Assembly (NCBI GenBank): GCA_003254925.1
Contig: QANZ01047505.1
Coordinates: 135,316-199,315 of the forward strand
DNA length: 64,000 nucleotides
DNA from: Chamaecrista fasciculata
Lineage: Eukaryota; Streptophyta; Magnoliopsida; Fabales; Fabaceae
Direction: 5' to 3'
Made by a program: the position numbers and the translations under genes. Shown one piece after another: positions 12,775 through 23,744 of this stretch. Every line of letters starts with the position of its first letter. Position 1 is the first letter of the stretch. Under the pieces are notes generated by a model. That model saw only the letters and a list, made by a program, of their open reading frames with translations. It did not search any database and was not told the DNA's origin.

Positions 12775-13070
12775 TGCATGCATACATATAAATGTCAAAG
12801 TTTGAGAGAGTGCATGTGTCATTTTTACACAACACATGTATATATAGTGCAGAGCATTGAGACAAGATCTCATGCACCAAAATAATCCAACCACATACAC
12901 ATTCCTCCAAAATATTCGTCAACCGACACGTGTCCTCACATGCACACTCACAACACTAACTTCATCATTCTTCTATACGACCTTAGCTTCCATATATATG
13001 CATGCAGCAACAATAAGAAGAGTATGACAACTTCTCTCTCTTCTCTCTAGATTATATATACAATCTTCTT
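12775..13070 (+). promoter_or_regulatory. Steroleosin promoter with RY (CATGCA) cluster and ABRE palindrome
   Basis: Within 330 bp of the start codon there are four RY cores: TGCATGCA at 12775-12782, CATGCA at 12871-12876, CATGCA at 12939-12944 and TGCATGCA at 12999-13006. A perfect palindrome GACACGTGTC at 12925-12934 contains the ABRE/G-box core ACGTGT. RY boxes are bound by ABI3/FUS3/LEC2 B3 factors and ABREs by bZIP factors. This combination is what seed-maturation and oil-body genes use. TATATATA runs near 12992 and 13050 are candidate TATA boxes. A CT-rich leader (13030-13050) precedes the ATG. Confidence 0.6.
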
Positions 13071-13102
13071 GATCTTTCTTTCCCTTAATTGGTTCAATAA
13101 TA

Positions 13103-14731
13103 ATGGATTTGATGAACTGGTTGATGGACTTAGTGGTACCACCAGTGAGCATGGTGGTGCTGGGTTTTGCATGGCCAGCACTATGGTTTATGAGTGGATG
13201 CGAGTGGCTTTACAACACTCTTCATGCTGAGGATATGTTTGACAAGGTCGTCATCATCACGGGAGCTTCTTCTGGCATAGGAGAGGCAAGTTCATATATA
13301 TATATATATATATATATTTGGTGAAAGTGTGTTTTTGGTCCCATATATATCTTTTACTTAGATCTCAATTTAATCCCGTATCTTTTAATATTGCATTTTT
13401 TGTTTTATATCTTTTGATCAGGTTGCAGATTTAGTCTTATATCTTTTGATCAGGTTGCAAAATTCGTCTTGTATTTTTGCAAAATGTTTCACATCGTGGA
13501 ATTAACGGTAAAACTTTTTGCAAAAATATGGGACAACCTGAGCAAAAGATATTGGACGAAAAATGCAAAAAAAAAAAGTATAAGGGATCAAATTGAGACA
13601 TGAACAAAAGACATGAGATCAAAAGTGTATTTTGACTTCCACATTTTCTTTTTGTCAAGTATAGTGGATTCTTAGAGACAATTAATCTATTGTCAAACAT
13701 AAAATATAAACATCACTTTTAACAAATATTGGAACCTGAATTGAATACATTGAGTAGTGGCTTTCATTAATTGGACTTATAAATGTTTATGTTTGTATAA
13801 TGCGATTACACTTATATTGTGAATATGGATGCAATGATGCATGCAGCAAATAGCATATGAATATGGGAAGAGAAGGGCGAATTTGGTGTTGGTGGCGAGG
13901 AGAGAGCAGAGACTGATAGGAATAGCAGAGAATGCGAGGTTAATGGGAGCAAGGAATGTTGTTATCATGGCTGCTGATGTTGTTAAGGAAGATGATTGTA
14001 GGAAATTTGTCTATGAAACTATCAATCTCTTCGGTCGTTGTATGTTTCATTTTCTTCTCTCTCTTTTTCAATGTCCTTAACTTTCTTTTTTGTCATCTTT
14101 AAAATACGGGTAAATTACACTTTGGTACACTGTGGTTTGACCCTATTTTATTTTGGTACACTGTGGTTTGAAACCTGACACTTTGGTACCCTGTGATATT
14201 CTCCATTAAAACTTTAGTACCTTTTGGAACTATTTTGTAATTTTAACCATAACAAATTTTGCAAAAATTACATATTTACAATAATAGTAACACAAACTTA
14301 TTCATTTCAGATTTTTCATCATGCATGTGATTATCTAGTATTTTAGACCCCCTTTCTGGTCGTCCATGTTTAAAACTATAGTCTATAAAATTAAAAATAA
14401 GAGAAAATATACTATTTGGTCTCTCTTTCTTTACTAAGTTAACAATTTAGTCCCTTATTTATTTTACATACATATTTGCGTGCCCGTTAGGGCACGCAAA
14501 GCCCCTAGTCTTTGTATATGTATGAGATATTACATTAATCTTAACATATATTAAAAAATGATGATGCTTAAAAATTTGCAAAAGCATAATAATGAATTAA
14601 AAAAAATTCAAGTGCAGAGAATGAGAGAATAAATTAAAGTTTTTTAATAAAATTAAAAATATTTTTATTTGTTGCAATATGAGTAAAAAATACAATAAAA
14701 TGAAAAGCGCTAGAAGGAGGGCTTGAACCTC

Positions 14732-14764
<33 letters not shown>

Positions 14765-16041
14765 AACTGAGCTATTCCAGCACTTGGACTATAGAGTAAT
14801 ATTTTAATTAATCTACTAATGTTTGTCTTTTTTGTTGGGCTTTGAATATATTTTAAATTCATTTGGATTTTCTCTGTCTTTCCTTCTATTAAGTTTATTT
14901 TTTTTCTTGATTTATTGCATAGTGGACCATCTTGTAAATACAGTAAGTTTGGGGCATACATTCTACTTTGACGAAGTTGCAGACACATCAGTCTTCCCTA
15001 TTCTCCTGGTACAAAATTTTACTACTTCTAATTTGTATACAAGTTCACCAATTTTAATTATTTGTCATAAAATTTCTTATTATCAGTCATTAAAATATAC
15101 TTTGAAAATAAAAACGATGAAAAATATTTGTTTTCCTTATTGATTTCACCATTAATTGATGATTAAAACAACTTAATTATATATATGATTTGATTATTAG
15201 GACATCAATTTTTGGGGCAACGTTTATCCAACATTTGTGGCTCTTCCTTACCTTCAACAAAGCAATGGCCGTGTTATTATAAATGCATCCGTAGAAAATT
15301 GGTTGCCTTTGCCAAGGATGAGTTTATATGCCGTAAGTATTTTATATGACTTTAAAGTTTTCACATTAATTAATGATTAATCCGTATTTCAAACTCCAAA
15401 GTTTAATTAATTAACTCTTGCTTTTCTTTGATATCCATATATATATATATATATCTTGGGAGAGATTAGGCGGCAAAAGCAGCATTAGTGAATTTTTATG
15501 AGACATTGAGATTTGAATTGAGGGATGAGATTGGAATAACCATAGCCACACATGGTTGGATTGGAAGTGAAATGATGAGTGGCAAATTCATGCTTGAAGA
15601 AGGTGCTGAGATGCAATGGAAGGAAGAAAGAGAAGTAAGTTATGACATTCTCATTTCAGGGACTAAAAAAAAAGTTTATCAGAAATTATGTGTCATCTTA
15701 TAATAATAACTTATTTCTTTGTCTTCCTTGAAAAAATTGAATTATTGATTTAGGTGCACGTGAGCGGTGAATCATTAGAGGAATATGCTAGATTGATTGT
15801 ATGTGGGGCATGTCGAGGTGATGCTTATGTGAAATTTCCTAGTTGGTACGATATTTTTCTACTATATAGGATGTTCACCCCTAATATTCTGAATTGGGCA
15901 TTTCGGTTGCTCATTTCACCCCAAGGGGTGAGTAGAACTTCTTCACTTTTAGGCACCGGAAGACCTATATCAGAAATTGTCGGAAAGCCTATGTTGGATA
16001 ACTTTTCTGGTCAATCAAGTCCCGAGCTCAAGTTTGAATGA
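13103..16041 (+). CDS. HSD1: Steroleosin: 11-beta-hydroxysteroid dehydrogenase-like SDR of oil bodies, 6 exons
   Basis: Spliced model: 13103-13285, 13847-14039, 14923-15008, 15201-15332, 15470-15634, 15754-16041, giving 348 residues. The N-terminus has a hydrophobic anchor with the proline knob (Pro13, Pro14, Pro25) that fixes steroleosins in the oil-body monolayer. The NAD(P)-binding TGASSGIG is at residues 53-60. The catalytic triad is Ser184 (NAS), Tyr197 and Lys201 (SLYAAAK). The family phrases HLVNTxSLGHTFYF, DINFWGNVYP and ASVENWLPLPRMSLY are all present. The VNT in place of the usual SDR NNAG is normal for HSD1. Intron 1 uses a GC donor (GAG|GCAAGT), the only way to keep GIGE-QIAYEY intact. 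The reaction would be NADP-dependent oxidation/reduction of a steroid-like alcohol in lipid droplets. The exact ligand cannot be read from sequence. A poly(A) signal AATAAA is near 16150. Confidence 0.94.
13325..13650. mobile_element. Diverged foldback repeat in steroleosin intron 1
   Basis: Inverted arms (GTGTGTTTTTGGTCCCAT ... ATGAGATCAAAAGTGTATTT) and internal repeats of TATCTTTTGATCAGGTTG, shared with the element at 40015-40312. No target duplication can be recognised, so it is older. Confidence 0.55.
14108..14290 (+). mobile_element. Truncated half-copy of the TTTGGTACCC foldback
   Basis: Starts GGGTAAATTACACTTTGGTAC and follows the left arm of the element at 42735 through AACCATAACAAATTTTGC, then ends with no right arm. 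It lies in intron 2 of the steroleosin gene next to a mini-Helitron. Confidence 0.7.
14334..14508 (+). mobile_element. Mini-Helitron in steroleosin intron 2
   Basis: Begins A|TCTAG and ends with an 11-bp-stem hairpin TTTGCGTGCCC-GTTA-GGGCACGCAAA (14475-14500), then GCCCCTAG|T. The TC start, 3' hairpin, CTAG end and insertion between A and T are Helitron rules. A second copy lies at 46820-47003. The 5' end is less certain than the 3' end. Confidence 0.65.
14708..14781 (-). tRNA. tRNA-Asn (anticodon GTT)
   Basis: Reading the minus strand from 14781, a complete cloverleaf folds. The acceptor stem GCTGGAA pairs with TTCTAGC (one G-T wobble), the D-arm contains AGCTCAGTTGGTTAGAGC, the anticodon loop CTGTTAA has GTT, and the T-arm has GGTTCAAGCC. 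The discriminator base is G and CCA is not encoded, as in eukaryotes. A TTTT terminator follows at 14706-14703, and a CAA motif lies just upstream as is common for plant tRNA genes. It sits inside intron 2 of the steroleosin gene on the opposite strand. Confidence 0.96.
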
Positions 16042-16808
16042 GTGAATAATGAGTTGAAGGAAATCAAATGCTTCACATAGATCAAAGTGGCTTTATGAAT
16101 GGTGTGTAATGAACATTTCTTAGATTTGTAACCTTGTTTGTAAGCAGAAAATAAACTTGTGTTCAATATTAGTAGTTAATCCTTTCAATATATAGAAGGC
16201 TCATCCACTAAATTTGATTATCATCATCTCCTAATTAACTCATGTTCAGAAAAACTAATCAATTGGGGTTAGGGTTTGAGACAAAAATGAGTCAAGGATA
16301 CAATTATCACTAGATAAAGGTTATTAAAAACAAAATTGACCTTTTATCATCTATAATTTAAGATTATACCACAATCTTTGTCCCCTCCTTGTTTTCAATT
16401 TCACTTATTTTTCTCATTGTCTAAAACGCCAAAATGGATTATGGATTTTCAGGCCAAAAAAAAAATTATGGATCTGTCTAATTGGTTGTTCAACTTATGG
16501 GTATTGACTATTGAGCTGGCCTCAGCTTGACCAACGCCTTATTATATATTGACAAATATTTACATTGGTCCTAAAAAATATGAGATGAAATTTTTAATCG
16601 AATTGGTCTCGAAATGTTCAATCCGTATTTTAAATTGGTCTTGAAAAAAGTTAGTCAAAAGAATAAAATTGACCAAGATATAAAACATTGATGACGAAAT
16701 TGACATAAAAAAAAATTAGGATTAAATCGACAGTTTATGCAAAGTTTGGAGATGAAATTAGTATTTTTTATTAAATAAAACCTTATATGCTCGAGCAAAA
16801 GAGAAACT
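16042..16808. other. Intergenic between steroleosin and PPR
   Basis: Steroleosin 3' UTR to about 16190, then a diverged GGTCC-type repeat (16545-16790) and micro-insertion copy 3. No gene. Confidence 0.4.
16438..16473 (+). mobile_element. Micro-insertion TTTCAGGCC-A(n), copy 3
   Basis: An 18-nt insert (16447-16464) TTTCAGGCC plus A9 between 9-bp copies of ATTATGGAT (16438-16446, 16465-16473). The only copy in plus orientation. Confidence 0.75.
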
Positions 16809-16871
16809 ATGGCTCCTCTGGTTGGCGGGAAAACCAAGCGCATGATTCGTAAGCAGAGGCTGAAATTGTGA
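16809..16871 (+). promoter_or_regulatory. Possible upstream ORF / 5' leader exon of the PPR gene
   Basis: ATG at 16809 opens a 20-codon, very basic frame (MAPLVGGKTKR...KL) ending in TGA at 16869-16871. The end overlaps a strong splice-donor match, AATT|GTGAGT at 16870. A pyrimidine-rich acceptor (TTTTCTTTCCAG) lies near 17000. A spliced leader is therefore possible, and the upstream frame could limit PPR translation. No homology is recognised. Confidence 0.25.
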
Positions 16872-17076
16872 GTGGTGAATTCTAACGAAATTTAAGTGTT
16901 GGATTCTGTAATGGTCACTGAAAATTTACGCTTCAAAACGGATGTGTCTGCTTCTTTTCATCTCCTAAGGCTTCTTTCGTCAACATCATTTTCTTTCCAG
17001 GATTGGATTTCATCCATTTACTATAACATCTATGCTTGTAATTTTAAATTACTAGTTTCTTCTTTGCTGGGTTTTC

Positions 17077-19368
17077 ATGGAAACCAGTATTCCCAATTTG
17101 GCAAATCTTCTGCAGCACTGCATCAGCAAGAAAGCCCTTCGAGCTGGTAAGGTTATCCATGGACGAATCTTTCGTATGTCACTTTTTTCTGATACCCTTC
17201 TCTTCAATAATCTCATTGAACTCTATTCTAAATGTGGTGATGTTAGTGATGCCTATCAAGTGTTCTGTAAAATACCTGAACGAAACATATATTCCTGGAA
17301 TGCCATTTTGGGTGCTTATTGTAGACATAGCAATTTGCGGGATGCCTATAAGCTGTTTGTGGAAATGCCTGAAAGAAACACTGTGTCATGGAACACTATA
17401 ATTAGCACAATGGTGCGAACTGGGTTTGAAAAGCAAGCATTGGATACTTTTGACTCAATGATGCTGGAAGGATCCATGCCGTCACATATCACATTCGCTA
17501 GCATACTTAGTGCGTGTGGTGCTTTATTGGATGCCGAGTTTGGCAGGAAAAGCCATGGTCTTGTGTTCAAGGTTGGCCTTGACAGTAATTTGTATGTTGT
17601 CAATGGTCTTTTGTGCATGTATTCTAAGTGTGAACTCATAAGGGATGCAATTCATGTTTTCAAGGACATCCCTGATCCTAATGAGGTTAGTTTTACAACG
17701 ATGATGGCGGGATTAGCACGGACGAACAAGGTAAGAGAAGCTTCGGAAATGTGTAGGCTGATGTTGAGAAGTGGGATTCATTTAGATTCTGTATCACTGT
17801 CAACTATCTTGGGTATCTGCTCAAAGGGAGAATTTGAGGAAACTGGTCTCTATGGTCAAAATTATGGCTTCTCAACTATTGTGCAAGGCAAAGAAATACA
17901 TACACTTTCGATTAAATTAGGATTTGAAAAAGACCTCCATTTGAGCAACTCACTGCTCGATATGTATGCAAAAAGTGGAGACATGAACAGTGCTGAAAAT
18001 ATTTTCACTAGTATGCCTCAACTTAGTGTTGTTTCTTGGAATATAATGATTTCTGGGTATGGCAACCAATACAAATGTGAGAAAGCTTTAGAATATCTGC
18101 AGAGCATGCAGTCATATGGATTTGAACCAGATGATGTCACTTATATCAATATGCTAGCAGCATGTGTAAAATCTGGGGATGTTAGTACAGGGCGTTATAT
18201 ATTTAACAGCATGCCATGCCCAAGTTTGACTTCATATAATGCTATGCTCTCAGGCTACATCCAGAATGCAGATCACAAAGAGGCAGTTGAACTGTTTAGA
18301 AAAATGCAGTTCCAATGTTTACATCCTGATCGAACTACTTTGACCATTATTCTCAGTTCATGTGCTGAAATGGGACTTCTAAATTCTGGAAAAGAAGTTC
18401 ATGCATGCTCACAGAAGTTTGGGTTGTATAATGATGCATATGTTGCCAATGGTCTTATTAATGTATACTCAAAATGTGGGGAAGTGGGGTTGGCAAAGCG
18501 TGTATTCGGCAAACTTCCTGAACCAGATGTTGTCTGTTGGAACTCAATGATAGTGGGATTCTCAATCAATTCCCTTGAAAATGAAGCTTTCTCTTTCTTT
18601 AAGAAGATACGAGAATGTGGCTTCATTCCTTCCGAGTTTTCTTATGCTAGCATACTGAATTCTTGTGCAAAACTTTCTTCATTGTTGCAAGGACAACAGA
18701 TTCATGCACAAATCACAAAAGATGGCTTTGTAGATGACACATTTGTGGGAAGTTCTCTTATTGAAATGTATTGCAGATGTGGGAAAGTGGATAAGGCCAG
18801 GTATTTCTTCAATATGATGCCATTTAAAAGCAGTGTTACCTGGAACGCAATGATCCATGGCTACGCCCATAATGGGTGTGGTGATGAAGCTGTTTGCCTC
18901 TACAAGGACTTCATCCAATCAGGTGAAAAACCTGATGATATTACTTTTGTGGCTGTTTTAACTGCATGTAGCCACTCAGCATTGGTCGATGAGGGGATTG
19001 AAATATTCACTTCAATGCAGCATAAATATGGAGTGACGCCAATGCTGGATCATTATACTTGCATTATTGATTGTTTGGGCCGTGCTGGGCGGTTCGATGA
19101 AGTTGAAGTCTTTTTAGATAGTATGCCCTACAAAGATGATCCAGTTGTTTGGGAGGTTGTTCTAAGCTCGTGTCGAATTCATGGTAACTTTAACTTAGCC
19201 AAAAGAGCAGAAGAGGAACTCTTCCGACTGGATCCTCAAAACTCTTCCCGTTATGTGCTTCTTGCCAACATGTATTCTTCTATGGAAAGATGGGATGATG
19301 TAAGACGTGTTAGAGATATGATGACTGATAAACAGATCCGTAAGGATCCTGGTTATAGCTGGAGTTAG
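17077..19368 (+). CDS. Pentatricopeptide repeat protein, PLS class with short E domain
   Basis: Intronless 763-residue frame made almost entirely of 31-36-residue PPR motifs. Recurring signatures are NxLIxxYSKCG, SWNxMIxGY, PDxxTxxxxLxxC and GKxxHxxxxKxGxxxD, the alternation of P, L and S motifs. The C-terminus carries the E-domain region (VWEVVLSSCRIHGN, LDPQNSSRYVLLANMYSS, DPGYSWS). It ends in TAG immediately after GYSWS, where most relatives continue into E2/E+ sequence, so the E domain is short. Such proteins bind organellar RNA and, with E or DYW domains, usually act in C-to-U editing. The target and organelle cannot be called, and no obvious transit peptide precedes the repeats. Start chosen at METSIPNLANLL because the next in-frame Met falls inside a repeat. 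Confidence 0.93.
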   Translation: METSIPNLANLLQHCISKKALRAGKVIHGRIFRMSLFSDTLLFNNLIELYSKCGDVSDAYQVFCKIPERNIYSWNAILGAYCRHSNLRDAYKLFVEMPERNTVSWNTIISTMVRTGFEKQALDTFDSMMLEGSMPSHITFASILSACGALLDAEFGRKSHGLVFKVGLDSNLYVVNGLLCMYSKCELIRDAIHVFKDIPDPNEVSFTTMMAGLARTNKVREASEMCRLMLRSGIHLDSVSLSTILGICSKGEFEETGLYGQNYGFSTIVQGKEIHTLSIKLGFEKDLHLSNSLLDMYAKSGDMNSAENIFTSMPQLSVVSWNIMISGYGNQYKCEKALEYLQSMQSYGFEPDDVTYINMLAACVKSGDVSTGRYIFNSMPCPSLTSYNAMLSGYIQNADHKEAVELFRKMQFQCLHPDRTTLTIILSSCAEMGLLNSGKEVHACSQKFGLYNDAYVANGLINVYSKCGEVGLAKRVFGKLPEPDVVCWNSMIVGFSINSLENEAFSFFKKIRECGFIPSEFSYASILNSCAKLSSLLQGQQIHAQITKDGFVDDTFVGSSLIEMYCRCGKVDKARYFFNMMPFKSSVTWNAMIHGYAHNGCGDEAVCLYKDFIQSGEKPDDITFVAVLTACSHSALVDEGIEIFTSMQHKYGVTPMLDHYTCIIDCLGRAGRFDEVEVFLDSMPYKDDPVVWEVVLSSCRIHGNFNLAKRAEEELFRLDPQNSSRYVLLANMYSSMERWDDVRRVRDMMTDKQIRKDPGYSWS

Positions 19369-22300
19369 TGCAAGAATTGAATGGAGTGCAGTAATATTGC
19401 TTTGATTAGTCTAATTTAAACTAAAGAATGAGATCTCATTATCATGATACATGGAATTGAGGTACCTCTGCAGAGACCTTGATAAATTTATTAAATTCTC
19501 CAGGGGAATTTTGATTGTTAATTGAAACTACCTCCTTGAAGTTGATGACAGTTAGTTTCACTTATCTTTCAAATTTTGAGCTGGGAGATGGTCATTTCTC
19601 CTGATGGGTCCTCAATGAATTGGAGCAAGATTCCCGCTTATTGCTTGTTTATTCTCAAGTTTGATCACATTTTCATGGAGTATGGATGACACACGTTATA
19701 ATATGGAGAAATAGAGCTTTAATCCCTTGAAACATTACTGACAAGCACATTATATTTGATAGGGCACTGTCCAGAAATTGTAACTTCAACAGTGTGGAGT
19801 CTTAGCTTGGAAGGTATGCTTTGCCCCCAGATAACCCTTGGTACATATAAAATTTAATTCCTAGGCAACTTGAATCCTACATTTATAAATATGTTAGGAT
19901 ATTAACACATATGACAATAATTTTAAAATCTATGCGTTGTTTATATCCTAGATAAACATATGAATGGTAATTTCTTTACGTATATGTATCAAACTCAATT
20001 TTTTTGAGGTAGAAATGGTGATAGTTGGCTTTTCAGGCTTCCAATGAATTCTACTATGTTCTCACCTGTTGCTGGAATAGATGGATTTATGGTTGTTGAT
20101 TGTGAGCAGCACCAAAAGTTCTTTGCTTTGTTTTACCTGATGAAACATGTCCTAAGATTCTTGGTCAATTGAGATAACACTTGACATAGGTATTAAATCT
20201 GGTATTATCATTTGCTTATTCCTTTCTTTGCTATCTTATGCTAACACTACGCTTGCAATTCATCTAACTTTATGGGCTTCCTGCGACGGTTCATTTTCAT
20301 ATACTTATGCCCATTTATTGAAGCAACTTATTTATATATATCTTAGTGAATCCTTTAACTTATCTGTTGTTGCTTTGAGCCAAACTTAGACAAGGCCCAA
20401 TTCTTTTGGCTCTAGTTTGCTGTTGGACCCAAGCTACCCCTAGTTCTGATAATTCTCTTGAGATAAGGATGCCTTGAGACAGTTAGGGCTAACCATTTAC
20501 ATGATGCTCATCATGTGGCAAAGCTAGCTTCATTGGTCTTATTTTTTCTTCACCGCACACAGATATAAAAAAGGTTCTCTTATGAAATTTCACTAGTTTA
20601 ATCGTTTCAAATTTTGTGTATTTTTTTCTTTTGAAAGATTTCAAAAAAAATTGAAGAAATTTTGTGTATCTTTTAAATTTTCACATTCATGGACATGTGT
20701 TGAACACGGGTCGTATGTGTTCGACATGGCAACACTTCCTCAAAATAAATTCTCCTTGCTTTCTACCTCAAACTTTCAGCATACCTACCCTAGAAAAGAC
20801 CACTTTAGATTCATTATTTCCTTCTGTTAATTTTGAACTTTAGGCCATGAAGATGCTGTCAGAATACTGACAAATTAATGTCTCTGTCAGAGTTGCTTTG
20901 GGCTTGCGTCTTGCACTCTAAATACAATTGTGGCGATGATATCCTTCAAAGAGTGAAAAGGCTAGGATTGGTGCTTCCAACCTATGGAGGGGTATTTGCA
21001 ACACAATTGGACTGATGTTGACAAAGCTATAACTGAAAGCTGGGAGATGGGAGCAAGGCGAGATCCTGGTTTTACCAGACTTATTAATGTTTCTGAGGTG
21101 GGAATGTGGAATACTAGAACCCCGTGGGTCACATTGTTACGGGTGTTTCTGGCATGATGTTGTTCTGGGCTATTTTGAGTTGGGTTGAGAATTTTACTCT
21201 TCTTGTTAGAAATCTCAACATGCTGAGGAGCTTTCCAGACACTTGAAGGTTGGATCAAAACGTAAAGACCATAAAGAAAGGATCTTGTGGTGGAGTTCCC
21301 TAGGACCATAAAGGTGCTTTGGATTGAAGGTAAGGTTTTCAGTCTCAAATTCAATTCATGTGGCTTTCTGTTGACAGAATTGCATGGATGATTTTTGTGT
21401 GCGTATGGGGAAGTATGCTTTTGTTTGGTTCTGATTGTACTCAAACTAATTGATGGTTGGCTTGTGGGTTGATTTTCTTAAGTTTTTATTAATGAACTCA
21501 ACTAATCCGAACCAACAATTGATGGGTTAGAGGATTCCTTCACTTTATTTGTTTTTTCTTTCCTTAGTACAATAAATTATGATGACTTTATTAGTTTATA
21601 ATATTCCACGGTTGATAACTTTTTATTTGACTTTTTTAAAGAAAAAAGCCAACTTAAGATGTAAAATGTAAGAACTCTTAATTGTCAGATTTCATCATTT
21701 TATAATTGAATGAACTAAAACAAATAAAAAAAGAAAATTCTCCAAAAAATAAAAAACCCAGATAATAGGGATGATGTACTTAATGTGATGAGGCCTACCA
21801 CATGGAAAGTATATATATTGTGTCAAGTATAATCAATATTGGATAAAGTGGGGACTAAGATTAGTTTAGTCCCTTTATGGAAGTTTCAAGGATGAAGCCT
21901 CAAAGGTTCTCTTGTCTATGTCATCGTCTCAATCCTTTCTCAATTATTGCTTTTTAGAGCAAAATTCAGAGTATGCATCTTCCACATGCACATCTTTTAG
22001 ATTTTGACTAATTGATAATTAACTTTTCGCCAAATGGACTTGTGCCTTATTGCTTGGACTCTTACATACCCTTTTCATCAGATTCCTTCAAGTTATGATT
22101 TTTGTTCGAAACCTAGTTAGATTATGTGATGGAAATTATGTTTAATGTTAATTCAGTGGAGAGAATAAATTGAACTCCTCAAGAAAGTGACTTCAGTTCT
22201 TTAACAAGAAGTCCATCTATATATGGAACCATCCATCTATAAATGTGTTAATTTGGTCTTGAATGATATTCTTTCAGGTCAATTCAATATGTATGTATGT

Positions 22301-23110
22301 ATGTATGTTTAGCTTATTAAATTTATTTGACTTTTTCATTTAGCTCCTTGAGTTTGAAATGTACTAAAGTAGAAACTTATTTCTTTATGTAACGTGTACA
22401 AACCTGGTCGTCACAGACATGCCACCAATTACATCAGACAGAATCTTCATTGGTCTAGTTAGATAGAATGATATCAACAAATTGAAGAAATGAATGAATA
22501 AATTAAAATTCATTCAAAACGCTTTAAGCATAATTAAACAAATATAAGAACATCAATTTAAAGGATTTACCCCTTTATCTATTAGAGTTGAATTTAGCTG
22601 AGGTGATTAATTAATATACATGAATTTAAATCTCTACTAATAGAACACTGAAAGTACTTTAAATATAATTTTACCTCTAATGAGTTGAAAGATACCTATA
22701 AATAAAAAAATTGGACTGGTTTTGAGAATTCAACTTCTAACATTAATTTGACTTAATTTAGACTATTATGATCCTTATTCAAAGTCAAAACTTTACAAAG
22801 AAGTGCATAAATTGAAAATTAAGAACACCCAATTACTGTACATGATATATATATATATGCAGTAGATACAAGGACAGGGTACAGTATATCACGAGATCCA
22901 TGAGTACACAGAACAGTAGTTTCAAACTCTAATTAATTCAGGAAAAAATTTAAATCACTTGAGTTTTCAATTATTGGATATGATAATTCTATCTATATAT
23001 ATATATATAAAATTCTTTTTATACGAAGAAGTTTGAGATGAAATTTCCAGATCCGATCCAACAACTAAAAATTCAGGACTCACTTTATTTACTTCAACTC
23101 CTGGATCGCA
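19369..23110. other. Long intergenic region after the PPR gene
   Basis: Less AT-rich to about 21450, probably old unique or degenerate repeat sequence. A GTAT microsatellite is at 22288-22307. I see no supported coding gene. The ERF019 3' flank begins near 22980. Confidence 0.35.
20609..20669 (-). mobile_element. Small insertion with A-rich tail (35 nt)
   Basis: A 35-nt insert (20622-20656) between perfect 13-bp copies of AAATTTTGTGTAT (20609-20621, 20657-20669). Minus strand ends in AAAAGAAAAAA. Longer than the other micro-insertions. Confidence 0.5.
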
Positions 23111-23692
23111 TTAATTATATATATCTACAATATAATCCTCTACAGAAATACTCAAACTATCTCCTTCTCTTCTATTATCATCACCATTATTATTACCATA
23201 ATAACATTCACTTTCTTCCCACATGCATTTCTCACCACCACCATTACTACCATCCCACCAAAACCCATCATCATCATTATCACCACCACTACTTTTCGCC
23301 TTATTCCTTCCGACCGCCGCCTCGGCGACGCCCTGCGCATCCACCGCCATGCCGGCTTCGGACGCCGCGGCCTGCACCGACCTCGGCGACATGTCTTGCT
23401 GCCGGAGCCGGGGATAGTAAGAGGACGGCAGGGTATCCGGGAAATTGAGCTTGTCCAATGTAGCCGGCTTCCTCAGGCAGAAGAAGGCGACATCGTGAGC
23501 CACCGCGGCCCCCTCCGGCGTGGCGTAAGTGCCGAGCCAGAGCCGCTCCCGGGAGCCGGGGACTCGGATCTCCGACACCCACTTGCCCCACTTCCGTCGC
23601 CGGACACCCTTGTACTTGGTCTTGCTGCTCTCATCAATCTGATCACCATGATCATCATCATCACTAATACTTCTTGTTGTTTTTGCACTCAT
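23111..23692 (-). CDS. ERF019: AP2/ERF transcription factor, ERF019/ERF020-like (DREB group II)
   Basis: Single-exon 193-residue protein, the usual structure for this family. The AP2 domain spans about residues 27-85: [17 protein letters not shown], then [20 protein letters not shown] and LNFP. After the domain, [18 protein letters not shown] is the conserved block of ERF019/ERF020. The C-terminal [14 protein letters not shown] matches the acidic tail of the same pair. Predicted nuclear DNA-binding regulator of GCC/DRE-type elements. ERF019 relatives are stress and senescence regulators in Arabidopsis. The middle of the protein is rich in Gly and Asp. A TATA box (TATATATTTATA on the minus strand, 23756-23745) lies about 55 bp before the ATG, supporting this start. 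Position in the block fits ERF020 (At1g71520) as well as ERF019. Confidence 0.92.
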   Translation of the reverse strand: MSAKTTRSISDDDDHGDQIDESSKTKYKGVRRRKWGKWVSEIRVPGSRERLWLGTYATPEGAAVAHDVAFFCLRKPATLDKLNFPDTLPSSYYPRLRQQDMSPRSVQAAASEAGMAVDAQGVAEAAVGRNKAKSSGGDNDDDGFWWDGSNGGGEKCMWEESECYYGNNNGDDNRREGDSLSISVEDYIVDIYN

Positions 23693-23744
23693 GTTGTGAT
23701 AAAGTTTTCAACTTTAATTTGTTGCGAGTGTTGTGAGACATTTC

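Noticed and set aside
20962-21444. 160-codon minus-strand open frame
   Set aside because: No recognisable motif, no family pattern, no promoter-like context; composition like its surroundings.
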